DNA from: Vicia villosa | Lineage: Eukaryota; Streptophyta; Magnoliopsida; Fabales; Fabaceae | Assembly (NCBI RefSeq): GCF_029867415.1 | Contig: NC_081185.1 | Location: forward strand, 44,462,766 to 44,526,765 | Direction: 5' to 3' | Length of the DNA stretch: 64,000 nt | In this document: piece by piece, positions 20,878 through 32,661 of the stretch | How the letters are laid out: each line of letters begins with the position of its first letter | Position numbering within the stretch: position 1 is the first letter of the stretch | Notes under the pieces: model-generated | Database searches by the model: none | What the model saw: the letters and a program-made list of their open reading frames with translations, nothing else | Told to the model about the DNA's origin: nothing | Program-made: the position numbers and the translations under genes

Positions 20878-23800
20878 TGTTTCATACCCCAAAATTTGCC
20901 CACCATATCTCAAAGTTATTTTTGTTCAAACAATCTCCTCAGGTTCACATGATCATCAGATGCTCAAGGCTACACAAGAATTGAGCATGCTCATCCTTCT
21001 CCTAAGCAATCAACCCACAACTAGGGTTTTGCTTCTCTCAAGACAAAATCAGGTTCTGATACCTCAAGTGGACTTCATAGCATCTCATATTCCTCAAAGT
21101 ATCCTCATGCCAAATTTCAAGCCCTGATTCACAAGATCGCCCAGACAAAAGCTCAGATAGTCAACAGTCGACTAGTTTGACCTAAAAGTCAACTATGGTC
21201 AAATTACAGTCAAAACTCCTGATTTTTTGTCAACATCAAAATTTTGAAGTCACATTCATCATTTGATCAAGGTTTGATCATGATTCATCAAGGAAAGCTC
21301 AAAAATCAAGAAAAGTCCAAGTTACTAAATTAGGGTTTTAAGGAGAAAGTCAACTAAATTTGACTGGGCATAACTTTCACATGGTTCATCATAAATTTTC
21401 CAAACAAAGCTCATTTTGAAGGAAATTGAATTCTCTACAACTTTGCCTCTCTAAAGCCAAGGCCAAAAATGGTTCAGTTGAGAGATATGAGCTAAAACAT
21501 TACAGGTCCTTCTAGAAGCTCACAAAAAGTTGTTTTTTGTCAGGAGCAATATCTTCAAGATAAAATCCCCAAATGCAAAAAAGCTTCCAAAGTGGCTTGT
21601 ATAGGACATCTTGAGCTTTCCAAAAAGTCCTAGAACACTTTCATAGGATTAAAATTGAAAGAGTTATGACTGGTACAAGTTGGCCGATTCTCAAGAAAAG
21701 GGTGAAAACCTAATTGGCAATTTTAATACTTTTGAGTATTGGGCTTAAGGTTTTGGGTCATCCACGTGATATTGGGTTTATAAGGAGCCCATGAATCAAT
21801 TTCTATTTATTTTATGGATTTATTTCAATTATTTTTTATTTTTATTCATTTAAAATCAATTTAATTCAAATAAAATCATAATTAAAAGATAGGTGATTAT
21901 ATGATTTATTTTTAAAATATTCTAACCAATCTAAAGTCACCTTGGAAGCCAAGAAAACATTGAAAAGGGGCTGAAAATAGATTTGAACCAAAATAGAAAA
22001 TTTTCATGCAAGGAATCAAATCAAATTTTCACAAATCAAAAGCATGATTTCTTTCCATGTTTTCTTAACCTAATCCCTCCTCATATATATATGTCCAACA
22101 TGGGAGCCTCAAAAGGACACGAACCCTAAGCCTAAAAGCTAGCCTCTCAAGCACACTTAAAAGTTCCAAAAATCACAGAAAAAGAAAGTTTTCGTTTTCA
22201 AAGTTGCAGCCCCATTCAAAGCCAAATATCCACTCCATTCAATCCCTGAGACATCAAAAGGAAAAAAGAAGATGATGAATAGTGGCGCTGAACCTTTGAC
22301 TGCGTGTGGCGCGTTCTTGTTGGTTGGTCAATCCTGCTAGCCACTCTCTCCAATCCTGATTGGCTCACATCAGATTACCGGGCCCACATTTGACTAAATT
22401 TTGAATTTCCCTTTTTTCTAATTAACGTTTTCATATTTATTTTTTGTTGTGTGTTAATTTATCAGATCAATGGTATAGCACAACTGGCAGAGTGACAAAG
22501 GGCGTGGCTACTATGACTTGGGTTCGATCCCTAGGTTTTACAGTGTTATTTTTTCAAATTTTTTTATTGCAGATCCCATGTGTCTCACACGCAGGTGCTT
22601 ACCCTAAGCTTTCAACGTGAGCCTTCAGATCTCTTCCCATCTAGATCCTAGGATCCTGAGGATGCAACTCCACCATACTCCTTCAGCAATCCACCACACC
22701 AGATCCTAGCCATCCTTTTTTTAGTTCTTAATTCAATTCCTTTTTTTAACTAGCATCCTTATTTATTAATTAACCAACAAAAAATCAAAAAAATAGTATT
22801 AGGGTTTAAACAAATAAATTAACTTTTTTTATTAATTTAACCATTTTGATTTAATTAGGTTAACTAATTTAGTAATTAGCTTAATTAATTGAGTATGTTT
22901 AATATTAATTCTTGTTTAATTAATTAACTTAGAATTAGAGTTTTCCTTTATTAAATTGACTTCTAAAAAACTCAAACAAAAAAATTTCTTTAGTAATTAG
23001 GTTTTAATTTTTTCCTGACTGTTAATGTTTATTTACTTATTATGTATGGCCCTATTATTATTTAAATTTTAGAGACTATGTATAGGTTGTAAGAGTTTTA
23101 TTGTAATAGTTTTTAAACTAGGATTTACTTTCCACATTCCCCGACTTTTTTGGTTATGTATTCCCCTCCTCGAAGCCATGTGATAGCTAGGACCCTTTAC
23201 TTTTCTGCCCTTTATTTTCCTGCAATATTTATCTGCGTGTGATAGTAAATTAGGGTGTGAAAAGAAATTAATCTCGATTTAGATTGCTAAATAAAAGATA
23301 AAATATTCTGAAACAACACACGTGATTGCTACACACACTCACCCCTAGGGTACGCCCTTTTTGGTTGCCTTCGATTATATGGTCGCGTCTCTCGAATATA
23401 GAGGTACCCATTAGCAAAAGTCCCAAAGATTAAAAATCATCGCAAAGATCATAAGTTCCCCGATGACCCTCGATGTTGCCTACGAATATATGATCTAGTC
23501 CCTCGAGTGGTTACCTACGAAACGATGATTGTCTCTTCGAATTTGCTAAAGGTACCTCTACTTGTTGCCTTCAACGACCTCCGATGACCCTTCGATTGTC
23601 CCGTACGTCCAATAAAAAGGAACTACCTACCCATAAATGGTATGGTTAGTCCTAGGAAATTTAAAAAGCATAGAAAAGACAAAGTATATGGTAGTGCTCC
23701 TAGTTTGCTTGCTCAAAACAAAGAAATTGTTTTTCACACCTCTTTCAAAAACAAAGGCTACGCTTTTAAGCTAAAGTCCTTTTCTCTTGAAAAATATCTT

Positions 23801-24047
23801 TTTCAAACAAACAATAAACAAACATAAGCTAAGCAAACTAAGAGCCCACAGAGAATTGTGGATGAAAAGGGTGCTTACACATTCCCTTTTCATAACTTAC
23901 CTCCCGAGCCCGTTTCTTCTAAAAAAGGTCTTTTTCTGTTCTTTTATACCTTTCCTAAAATTGGACAAAATAAAAGTCGGTGGCGACTCTTGAACACCGC
24001 AACATTGCTTGCTAGAAAATAAAAGTCAGTTCTCCCACCGAGTTACA
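20878..24047 (+). repeat. OgreA 5' LTR
   Basis: 3170 bp from TGTTTCATACCCCAAAATTT to CCGAGTTACA. The CATACCCCAAAATTTGCCC start and the 'GTCGGTGGCGACTCTTGAAC' stretch near the end are typical of Ogre LTRs. It contains GTCAAC-rich sequence, AT-rich tracts and a tRNA-like segment at 22471-22540. No gene is visible. The two short ORFs at 23642-23993 are not conserved coding sequence as far as I can judge. Confidence 0.82.
22471..22540 (+). other. tRNA-like segment with polymerase III A and B boxes
   Basis: TAGCACAACTGG (22476-22487) resembles an A box and GGTTCGATCCC (22521-22531) is a consensus B box, 33 bp apart. A T-arm-like fold is possible but with G-T pairs, and I cannot draw a good acceptor stem. 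It may be a tRNA-derived SINE head or an old tRNA relic in the LTR. I do not call a functional tRNA. Confidence 0.45.
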
Positions 24048-24051
24048 GAAC

Positions 24052-24069
24052 TGGCGACTCTGTTGGGGA
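24052..24069 (+). other. OgreA primer-binding site (tRNA-Arg type)
   Basis: TGGCGACTCTGTTGGGGA starts four bases after the LTR. Ogre and related Tat elements use a tRNA-Arg PBS of the form TGGCGACTCCNCTGGGGA; two or three positions differ here. Confidence 0.82.
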
Positions 24070-24978
24070 CAAATAAAAAGAGGGGTTTACCTTAGGGCTT
24101 AGATCACCATTGTTTGTTTGTTTGCTTTAATCTTAAAGGGTATTGCTTGGGATTGTTTTTGAGAGAAAGATTCTAACCCGAATCTCGAGATGCCTTAGGT
24201 ATGTGGCAATAGACCAAGGAGACTGTACGGCTTGTCCCGATATGGTTGATCTGGTAGCCACCGTTAGTGCGACATTTTGACTTGTCTTGATGGCCCTTGA
24301 ATATGATCAAGGAGACATTAGACTACCATATGCTGTCATTAGCACTAATCTGCCCTTAGAACCTTAGTTGAACTTAACTTTGGCCTATTAGAAAGTAGCG
24401 AGATGGATAGCTTTGGATTTTTGACTGAAGTTGGTTGATACTCGAAGCTACACTCATTGAGATCAATCTTTCAAGATGTTTTCGCTCAACCGTTTGAGTG
24501 TTGATTGAGATAATGCTTTCGAGAAAGATCAGGAACATGAGCTCCTTAGAACCCGGTTACTATTGTAGGACAAGTTGAACCAACTAAACTTCAGTGGGGA
24601 GGGTACTTACCTATTAACTTCATGCAAGCCTTTAAACCTTAGGACACTTGCGTGACTTGCTTGTGTGTGCTACTAACCCTTTGGTTTCTTGCAGGTTTTG
24701 TTTGTAGGACTTGTTTTATTCTTACTATCTTACGCTTTGCCTGATGCATTGCATTCGCATAACATCATGACATCATAACATAGCATGATTAACTAACCCT
24801 TTCAAGGATCTTAGGAATTTAGGGCACACAATTTCAGGTGCTCTTTATCAAGGACCAAATTCCTATCGAGGGTCAAGAGGATTTATTTTCCTCGAAAACA
24901 TTGCATTTGCATTCATAACATCGCATAGCAGGTTTCTTACGACGAGTTTCTCACCTCCTCGTTGTTTATTTCAGCATC
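24070..24978 (+). other. OgreA leader
   Basis: About 900 bp between PBS and gag with no ORF of note. It contains repeated ACATCATGACATCATAACAT-like and GCATTGCATT stretches common in Ogre 5' regions. Confidence 0.6.
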
Positions 24979-26332
24979 ATGAATCTCGAACAGTCAGTCA
25001 AAGACCTTCAAGCCCAGAATGCCTAATTTCTAGATCTGATCCTGAACTTGTCCAAGGGGCAGGATGAGCTGAAAGCACTCTTGACTAAGAAGGAGAAAAA
25101 GCCCAGAAGATTTGTAGGTGTCTTCAACATGGGGAGAAGATTCAGAGGCCCTGTTAGGAAAGCCAAAGAGGTGGAGATCCCTGAAGACAATAACAATGAT
25201 CAAGATGATGATGCTAGCGTCAAGACTAATGCAAAGAGCAATATAGGTTCTGCTATGCAAGATGAGGAAGAAGATGATTACTACTTTGAGGACGAATATC
25301 CTGACGAGAAATACCATATGCTGGAAGAACGTATGAAGGCTATGGAGATCCAGAAGGTACCTGGACTGGATTTTGAGGAACTGGGACTCATTTCTGGAGT
25401 CGTTATCCCTCCAAAGTTCAAGACTCCGACCTTTGCTAAGTACGATGGAGTCTCTTGTCCTAAACTGCACTTGAAGTCTTATGTGAGGAAGATTCAACCT
25501 CATACTGCTGATAAGAAGTTGTGGATCCACTTCTTCCAAGAGAGCTTGTCTAGAACTCAACTTGAGTGGTACTTTCAACTGGACGGTGCCAATATTCATA
25601 CATGGGAAGATCTGGCTGTTGCTTTCTACAAGCAATACCAATACAATGCTGATCTCGCACCAACTCGTACACAATTATAAAGCATGTCCATGGGCCTAAT
25701 GAAAGCTTCAAAGAATATGCTCAGAAGTGGAGAGACCTGGCATGCAGAGTTCAGCCTCCTTTAGCTGACAGAGAGTTGGTTGACATGTTCATGAGTACAC
25801 TAACTGGTCCTTTTACAGCCATTTACTTGGAAGCTCCTCATTTGGTTTCACTGATCTCATACTGACTAGGAAACATGTTGAAAGCGGCATCCAAAACGGA
25901 AAGATTCAAATGGCCACAACTTCTAATATTAAAAAGAAACCATACAATGAGAAGAATGAATCCAACACTGTTGGGGCAGTCCTGGTCTCTAGTCAGGCGC
26001 TAATGGAACAACAACAGAAAGATCAGCGTAAGTAACAAGGTGGCCAACGTACTTGGAAATCCAAGCCCAAAAGGTCGTTTACTCCACTGCACATGCCACT
26101 GTCTCAAGCTTTGCAACACCTACTCGATCAGAGTCTGATAACTCTACTGCCTTCATACTCAGCTCCAGCACATCCCGCTCCCGGGTACAAGCATAATGCA
26201 AGATGTGCTTATCATTCAAACAGTCCTGGTCATGATATAGAGGATTGTGGGCCATTGAAGCATAAAATTCAAGACCTGATTGAAGAAGGGATCATTGAAT
26301 TCGGCCAGCCAGAAGAGCCTCAAAAAGGCTAA
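24979..26332 (+). pseudogene. gag: OgreA gag, several lesions
   Basis: ATG 24979 (MNLEQSVKDLQAQNA) begins a coiled-coil N-terminus. There is a TAA at 25024-25026, a second TAA at 25678-25680 where Gln is expected, and a 1-nt loss just after it. The central block (VPGLDFEELGLISGVVIPPKFK, KYDGVSCPKLHL, WIHFFQESLS, about 25350-25660) is the Ogre-type retrotransposon gag core. The 3' part (26093-26332) carries a Cys/His region, CAYHSNSPGHDIEDC, comparable to the gag zinc-binding site. The segment 25700-26090 is still recognisable in other frames. The product would be the capsid protein; this copy is not functional. Confidence 0.85.
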
Positions 26333-27831
26333 AGCAATGGATACCTAGAAGGATGGCTTTTAGACCATAAGTTTTTACTTGTATTTGCAATTTCTTTCCC
26401 GTTTGTTTAAACATTTGTCTTATGACTGACATTAGTTGTTTTGATAATAATCATTAATGCATTGCATACGTTTGTCTTGATCTTATTTCTCCTCTTACTA
26501 CTATTAAAACTTTGGTTTTAATTTGTTTCTTTACGATATTCAACTCTCGCTAAAGCTGTGAACCTTTTGAGGGAGGATGACGAAAACGATACCGCAACCT
26601 CATACAATATGCTTTTGAACAGACTGTGCTGACGATGTACAGGCATTGTTTCAATTCCTAAACAGTGGAGATATAAGGATGTTAATCCCTAGTCAACCCC
26701 TTAGAGCCTAAGGTGTAGGAGTTTTCTTTCTTGTATAGATTAAAACCCTTAATCATAACCTGGGGCAGGGTAGATCCTCAGTTGACTCAACTATGTAAGT
26801 CATTATTTAACACAATCAATGATGGTTCTCCATAATAATTAAATCAGGCAGTCAATATCAAAAAAAATTTCTAAGTTAAAACCTATAAAGGAGACTTAGG
26901 CAAAATTTAGATATCCCGCTGACTGTAAACTCAAAATAAACAGTTCATGCAAGAGTTAGGGATAACACAAATCCTCGACAAGAAATATTACAAGAAAAAG
27001 AATAATGATGACTGCCTTTTCAAACAAACTTCAGGATCAGTTAACTGAGTGTAGGATTGAAGAACATCACGAAGATTGGGATGGGCACCAATAAAACTAT
27101 GAGTTGTTATCCTTTGTTTCTTAAAACCGTGAACCAAGCCACGTTACAATGTTTGAAAGTCCTAACTAAAGCATGGTTAGCTCGAAAACATACTGTTACC
27201 AAAGGTATCCTGACTCCTTAAGGTTTACTATAAATCCTGAGTTGATATCATGTTTTTACAAATGTCGTTTTCTTACATCTTTTGTTTTACTAAAAACGTT
27301 TTTAAACATCAAGACAGACATATGCATTTCATTTTCATGAGCGTCATTATAAAATAATTTTGTCTACATAATTTCAAATCTTTGACATCAGGAAGAATCT
27401 GCATGGGGTATGACTAATGACTAAAAGTCCTCCCAAAAGATAAATTTGCATAAACATCTTGTACGCTTGACTCAGTCTGCTAAAAACATGTATATACAAG
27501 GGGCATGACATATTATTACCCCATCTACCAGGGGCAATCTGGTCACGATTCATAGAATCTCTCAAAGGCGCCAAACAATCAAAAAGGCTATTCCACCACT
27601 TGGGGCATGTGGCATCAGTCAAAAATCTCAGCAAGAGTTGTTTAGCAACTAGCATCAGATGGTGTCAGTATTTGTCTCTCCTTCAAAGTTCTAATTCCAA
27701 ATTCCTGCATAAAGTATACCAGGTTACTGACTCCAGGGACAGATAAAATCCCACAAGCAAAGGACCATATATGGTTAGAAAGTGTTTCCCAATAGCAAGC
27801 ACTCAAAGGCATGGGGAAATGAAAATATTGG
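26333..27831 (+). other. Decayed OgreA internal sequence, no gene seen
   Basis: AT-rich, with no ORF above about 90 codons that matches a known domain. Phrases such as CCTGGGGCAGGG and repeated GCATTGCAT/CTTATG segments resemble Ogre untranslated regions. No RT, RNase H or integrase motif found. It ends at the GypB insertion point. Confidence 0.55.
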
Positions 27832-30097
27832 TGTAACACCCCGAATTCTAGACTAATTATTTAATTAATTACTTTAGCGTGAATCTATGAGTCATACTGA
27901 AGTATTGAAAACATGATGATATGTTGAGTCCTTATTATGGTTTGTGATGATCTGTGATGTTTGAGAATATGATGACTTATGTAATGTCTTTATGATTCAT
28001 GTGATGTCGTGGTGATTTGCGTGATGCTTATGTGTATTGATGAATTTTTTAGCGTATTTTAGAATAACTAGAATAATAAGTGGAATTATTTTAATTAATA
28101 AAATAAAATAATATCAGTGTCAGAGATATTAAGGATAAGAGTGGTCATTTGTGAAGAGTAAGTGAGTGCAATATGGGAAGACCATATTAGGGGTCCTAGG
28201 TGTAAAAAGATAAAATAGGAAAGAGGGAATCATTTTGTACGATAAAAATTTTGTGAAGAGGCAACGGGAGAGAGCTAGGGCACGAAGAACATGGAGGAAT
28301 ACATAGAGAGAACACGAAGAGAAATAGAATCTAACCGTGAATCAAGGTAAGGGGTGACTATTCTTTATTAACTAGTATTATAGTTTTGATGATGGTAGAA
28401 TAGATTAAGAGTTTGAACCTCTATTTAGGATGTGAGGGTTTATGAGATTCTGACACTGATATGCCTAATTTGATGAATATGATATAATTGGTTTGTTATA
28501 ATTGATGGATGATAGTTATATTGCATTTTTATTGTGTTAGAATCATGAAAACTGATGAAAAGCGGTCACTATAATGTGTGGGTTCATATTTGGTGTTGAT
28601 AGTGAAGGTAGGAATGAAGAAAAGTCATAAAATTGAAGTTTTTTTGCTTCAGCAGCGTCAGGAACTGGTTCCCAGGAGGGAGGAACGGGTTCCCATAGTA
28701 AAAAGCCGAGATGAAGAAATTCTGGGTTTCAGGAACCCGTTCCCACACGGGGAGGAACCGGGTTCCACAGATTTTCTTAAATTTCACTTAACTTTAAAAG
28801 CTCCTAACTTTCAAACCGTAAGTCCGTTTTAGACGCTGTTTTAGATGTTGTTCCTTAAATTAAATACTCTACCATATGAAATAAAGAAAACAACAATAAC
28901 TTGATTTTATCTTGAAAAGTATCATTTTCTCCAAATGTGGTTTATTCTTGTTTTGCATAATTGATGAGGTGCAATGGTTTCTTGTTTGCATAATTGAATA
29001 TATACAATGATGTGTGTTGTTATAATGTGATTGCTTCTACTTGTTATGCAAATGGATGTTGTTCGTGGTAAATATGGTTATCATGTGTTTTGATGAATGA
29101 TGATGCAAATGGATGTTGTTCATGGTAAATGTTGTTATCATGTGTTTTGATGAATGATGATGTAAACGAATGTTATTCATGGTAAATGTTATTATCATGT
29201 GCTTTGATGAATGATGTTGTATGCTTGGTGGTTTGCATGCATATGCATCTTGGTGACACTGGTTCCTATTATGTGGAATCAGGTGTGTATTATTTTGATG
29301 AACGATGTTGCATGCTTGGTGGTTTGCATGCATATGCATCTTGGTGACACTAGTTCCCATTTTGTGGATTCTGTTCTGGTGACGCGGACGAATTGATGAG
29401 ACTGTATCCAATTGAGGGATCACTGTTGGTGACATGGTTCACTTGTCGTTGGTACAACATGCATAAGAGTCTGCATAGTCTTTGTATAAATCGTGACATG
29501 TCAGGATGAAGTCCGGTGTTATGATTGTGTTGTGTTGTTGGCGCATACTCTTGACTTGTGCTTGTGATTGGTATGAATTGATTAATCTGAATATGCTAAG
29601 TAAGGTGGATAACTGCTTATGAATTCTATATCTGACGATTTATAATGCTATTTAATTTATGATGTAGTCTCACCCTTACTCTTATTTTTCAGATTGAAGC
29701 TAAGTGGCTTAGATGTTTGGTGAGGATGGCTTTTAAGGAGTTATCGCTTTTAGTCTAATAATTAGGTGTTGGTATCATGCTTTGAATACTTGTAACACTG
29801 GGAACGCATGTTCTTAGAGTTATCATACTCTTTTATTTCTTTATTATTTGGTTTGGATAATTCTCTTTTGTTGGAAGAAAAGGCTTAGATCCTTATGAAT
29901 GATGTTTCATGGATTATCCAAATATTATTGATTTTACGCTGTGATATAACATGAGTTTGAATTAATTATATGTTGTTTTCTCAATAGAGCATGATTACAC
30001 ATGGAATGTATAATTGTTTTAAATTGTGACGCCCTTGAATTCATGTTTAACCCTGATTATGTACTATGTGTTTCGGGGTATTTAGAAGGGTGTTACA
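27832..30097 (+). repeat. GypB 5' LTR
   Basis: 2266 bp, TGTAACACCCCGAATTC...GGGTGTTACA. It has a donor-like AAGGTAAGGGG (GT 28347), paired GGAACC/GGTTCC motifs (28658-28766), a 57-bp unit in three copies (29048-29218) and a 91-bp tandem pair (29213-29303 and 29304-~29390). The hairpin pair of GypA is not preserved; at its place lies the 91-bp pair. Confidence 0.92.
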
Positions 30098-30101
30098 ATA
30101 G

Positions 30102-30113
30102 TGGTATCAGAGC
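30102..30113 (+). other. GypB primer-binding site
   Basis: TGGTATCAGAGC, four bases (ATAG) after the LTR end, as in GypA. Confidence 0.92.
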
Positions 30114-31261
30114 AGGTCGGTCTGTCCGGCCAAGTGTCGAGTCAGTTGAGTTGCGCGACAGTTGAATACTGTCGGCATATTATCCCTTGGTACGCGACAT
30201 GTGAGTGAATCATTGTTGGTACTTGTTTGTTTTGTTGTAGGAGTTAGTTTGAGCGAAGTGAGGGAGAAGCCTTGCTTCTCGAAAGAGATTCAGTTGCAAG
30301 TTTGGAAAGAGGGTTGCTGTCGTGATGTTTCAGAATTTGAACTTCGGCGATGGAATGTGTTGTTCAAGTTATAAGAAGTTTGGAAGCGAAGAGATATGAT
30401 AAGGAGATGTTAAGAATGTGAGTGATTTGAAGAGGATGAGTTTTGGAGCGGAATTTCCGTAAGCAAAACGCAGGAAAATTGTTGGATCATTATGAAACTT
30501 CGAAAATTCATAACTGGAGTTCTGGACATCCAATTTAAGTTCCGTTTGAAGCGTCGGAAAGCTAACGAGATGAACTTTGTTATAAAAATGGTTGCAGCAG
30601 CTGTAACATATTTAATTGTGACAGGATGGTGTTGGAAATAGGTGAAGTTGCGGTTACACTTGTTCATAGAACTAGACTTGTTTGTTGGTACTGCGCGGGA
30701 TGTTAGTGTCAGAGTTGAACGTACTGAAGGAATAATTAAATGGTTTGTTGAGAAGCAATTTTAGGAATTAAATGTACCATTTGAGTAGTTTTGGAGATAT
30801 CGTATAGAGTATCGTTGCATGATATCGATGTTGCATTTTGGATGACGTTGGAAAATTCATATTTTGAGTTCCGACTGTCGGATTAATGTGCCGTTTGAAC
30901 CTACGAAGAGGAGAGATTATGTTCTACCTTATGGAAGAGTTATAAATACAGTAGAGTGATCCTATGAGGAGAGATTCTGAAGTCGGTTGAGGAAGCGTGA
31001 AACTTGCTGAATAGGAATGCCTACTACCGCGATTGTTTGAAACGAAGTTGAGTAGAACATGTTGTTGATTAATAAGTTGATGAGATGTTCGGTAATAAAG
31101 ATGATTTGAGTGCCGATGGATTTTAGTGAGGAGTGAATTATTTGTAAAGGTGAAATAAACTTTAGAACCGTTGAAGTTGTATTTGTGATGCCAAAGCAAC
31201 GACATGTATAAAAGGAGAATTGTAAAGGATTTCTGACACCTATTGATGTGAGGAAAGATTC
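30114..31261 (+). other. GypB leader / decayed gag-RT region, no gene seen
   Basis: Parallels GypA 5473-7080. It contains copies of the 'CATAACT...TTTGAAGCGTCGGAAAGCTA' module (about 30500-30570). Short minus-strand ORFs here occur at matching places in GypA but read through the same non-coding repeat and have no domain. Confidence 0.65.
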
Positions 31262-31918
31262 CAAGAGTTGAAGAAGAGGTTGACTAGTGCTCCTATCTCG
31301 ATTTTTCCGAATTCGACAGAACCATTTGTGGTATATTAGGATGCGTCATTGATGGGTTTGGGTGGTGTATTGATGCAAAATCAGAAAGTAGTTGCTTATG
31401 CGTCGAGACAACTCAAAGTGCATGAAAGGAATTATCCGACTCATGATTTGGAGTTGGCAACAGTGGCCTTTGGATTGAAATTATGGAGACATTATTTGTA
31501 TGGTTCGAGATTCGAAGTGTTTAGTGATCATAAGAGTCTGAAGTACCTTTTTTATCAGAAAGGGCTTAATACGAGGCAAAGGAGATGATTAGAGTTTTTT
31601 TTTTAGATTATGATTTTGGTTTGAATTACCATCCTGGTAAGGAAAATGTTGTGCTAATGCGTTGAGTAGGAAGTCTTTAAATATGTCGGTGCTAATGGTG
31701 AAAGAGTTGGATTTAATTGAACAATTTAGAGAATTGAGTTTGGTATGTGAAGGCATTCTTAATAGTGTTAGATTGGGTATGCTAAGGCTGACTAGTGGTA
31801 TTCTTGACGAGATTTGAGAAGGTCAGAAAGCTGATGTTGAGTGATTGATAAGTTGACTTTGAATTACCAAGGTAAAGGCGGTGAATTCAGAATCGACGAG
31901 AATGGTATAATGAGGTTT
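31262..31918 (+). pseudogene. pol: GypB pol relic: RNase H and start of integrase zinc region
   Basis: Recognisable gypsy RT/RNase H text: FEELKKRLTSAPIS, then [17 protein letters not shown] with a TAG where Cys is expected (about 31336), [20 protein letters not shown], and [14 protein letters not shown] replaces a Trp near 31587 and a 1-nt loss disrupts the NVVADALSR motif near 31650. The frame runs into EFRIDENGIM at 31890-31914, where the CRM-like tandem is inserted. RT itself is absent upstream. It is a dead remnant. Confidence 0.85.
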
Positions 31919-32661
31919 TGATATGCACTAACTTTGTTAACTTTTGGAATACTATTTCTTTTGTGACTCAAAGGAAGTAATCTGCCTTATAATTGAAAGA
32001 ATGGCAGAATTTGATAGATGCATATAAAATAATTTTAATACTCTGATATCTTCTTGGTTAACTTTTGGAATACTATTTCTTGGTTACTTGGTGTAACATC
32101 CTAATTATGTTGTATGAAATTTTAATACTCTGATATTTTCTTGCCTAAATGCTTTGGGTAGAATTGGGGTGTTACAATAAGCCTATGGATGAGGATCACC
32201 ACATGAAAAGGATTTCTTGATAAGATCAGTTTTGGTCCAATCCAGAACCTAAGAGCAAATACTCTCACTTACACAATGTGTAAACTCGATAAAATTCATT
32301 GATCCAAAAAGAAGATACATGCCTCCTTTATATAGGAATAAAGACGAGATAATGGGGTTCTTGAAAGGGAAGAATAATGGCAATTCTTTATTTACCACTT
32401 CTCTTGCAATTTCCGTCCATTATAGTGTGGTTATTGGTATTTCCTTTATTTTTATTTATTTATGCATTATTGGGCCTTTTATGACATGCTTGGATGATAA
32501 GGATAAACTTGGGCCCTTTTTCGTCAGTCTCACCCATGCATTCTATTGACTTGATCATGAAGTGAACTAAAGCATCATTGACTCTTCTTACACGTTCCCT
32601 TGTCATAGGACCTCATAAGCTTCACATTGTATCATTTATGTCTCTGATTACGTTCTCATCA
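31919..32661 (-). repeat. Left (3') LTR of the CRM-like tandem, rearranged
   Basis: Plus-strand start TGATATGCACTAAC and end TTCTCATCA. It retains 31919-~32033, then scrambled filler, then the last 100 bp of a GypC LTR (32077-32176) followed by ATAAG, then the rest of the LTR. Compared with the other two LTRs it also lacks about 108 bp after 32338. A minus-strand TATATAAA box lies at 32327-32334. Confidence 0.88.
32077..32176 (+). repeat. 100-bp remnant of a GypC LTR inside the left CRM-like LTR
   Basis: Corresponds to 53590-53689 of the complete GypC solo LTR, with the same 3' junction (TTACA|ATAAGCCTATGG against TAACA|ATAAGCCTATGG). The shared site shows that the insertion predates the tandem duplication. 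Confidence 0.85.

Larger units (their letters stand above)
20878..27831 (+). mobile_element. OgreA: decayed Ogre-type (Ty3/gypsy Tat lineage) element
   Basis: A 3.2-kb LTR, a tRNA-Arg type PBS and an Ogre-type gag in the right order. The remainder is decayed and GypB is inserted at 27832. Pol is not recognisable. Ogre elements are abundant in Fabeae legumes. Confidence 0.82.

Noticed and set aside
25030..25674. 214-codon minus-strand ORF
   Set aside because: Antisense shadow of OgreA gag, whose plus-strand text is clearly gag.
27374..27839. Minus-strand ORFs of 65-93 codons before GypB
   Set aside because: No domain similarity; lie in decayed OgreA sequence.
29037..29435. His/Asn/Met-rich minus-strand ORFs in gypsy LTRs (also 4239-4655, 9772-10089, 62111-62362)
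   Set aside because: They translate the 57-bp tandem repeat; copy number changes alter the peptide freely, which is unlike a real gene.
32319..32549. 76-82 codon plus-strand ORFs in all three CRM-like LTRs (also 53922-54170 and 59588-59836)
   Set aside because: They overlap antisense to the LTR-encoded pol tail and differ at their 5' ends between copies; LTR identity alone explains conservation.
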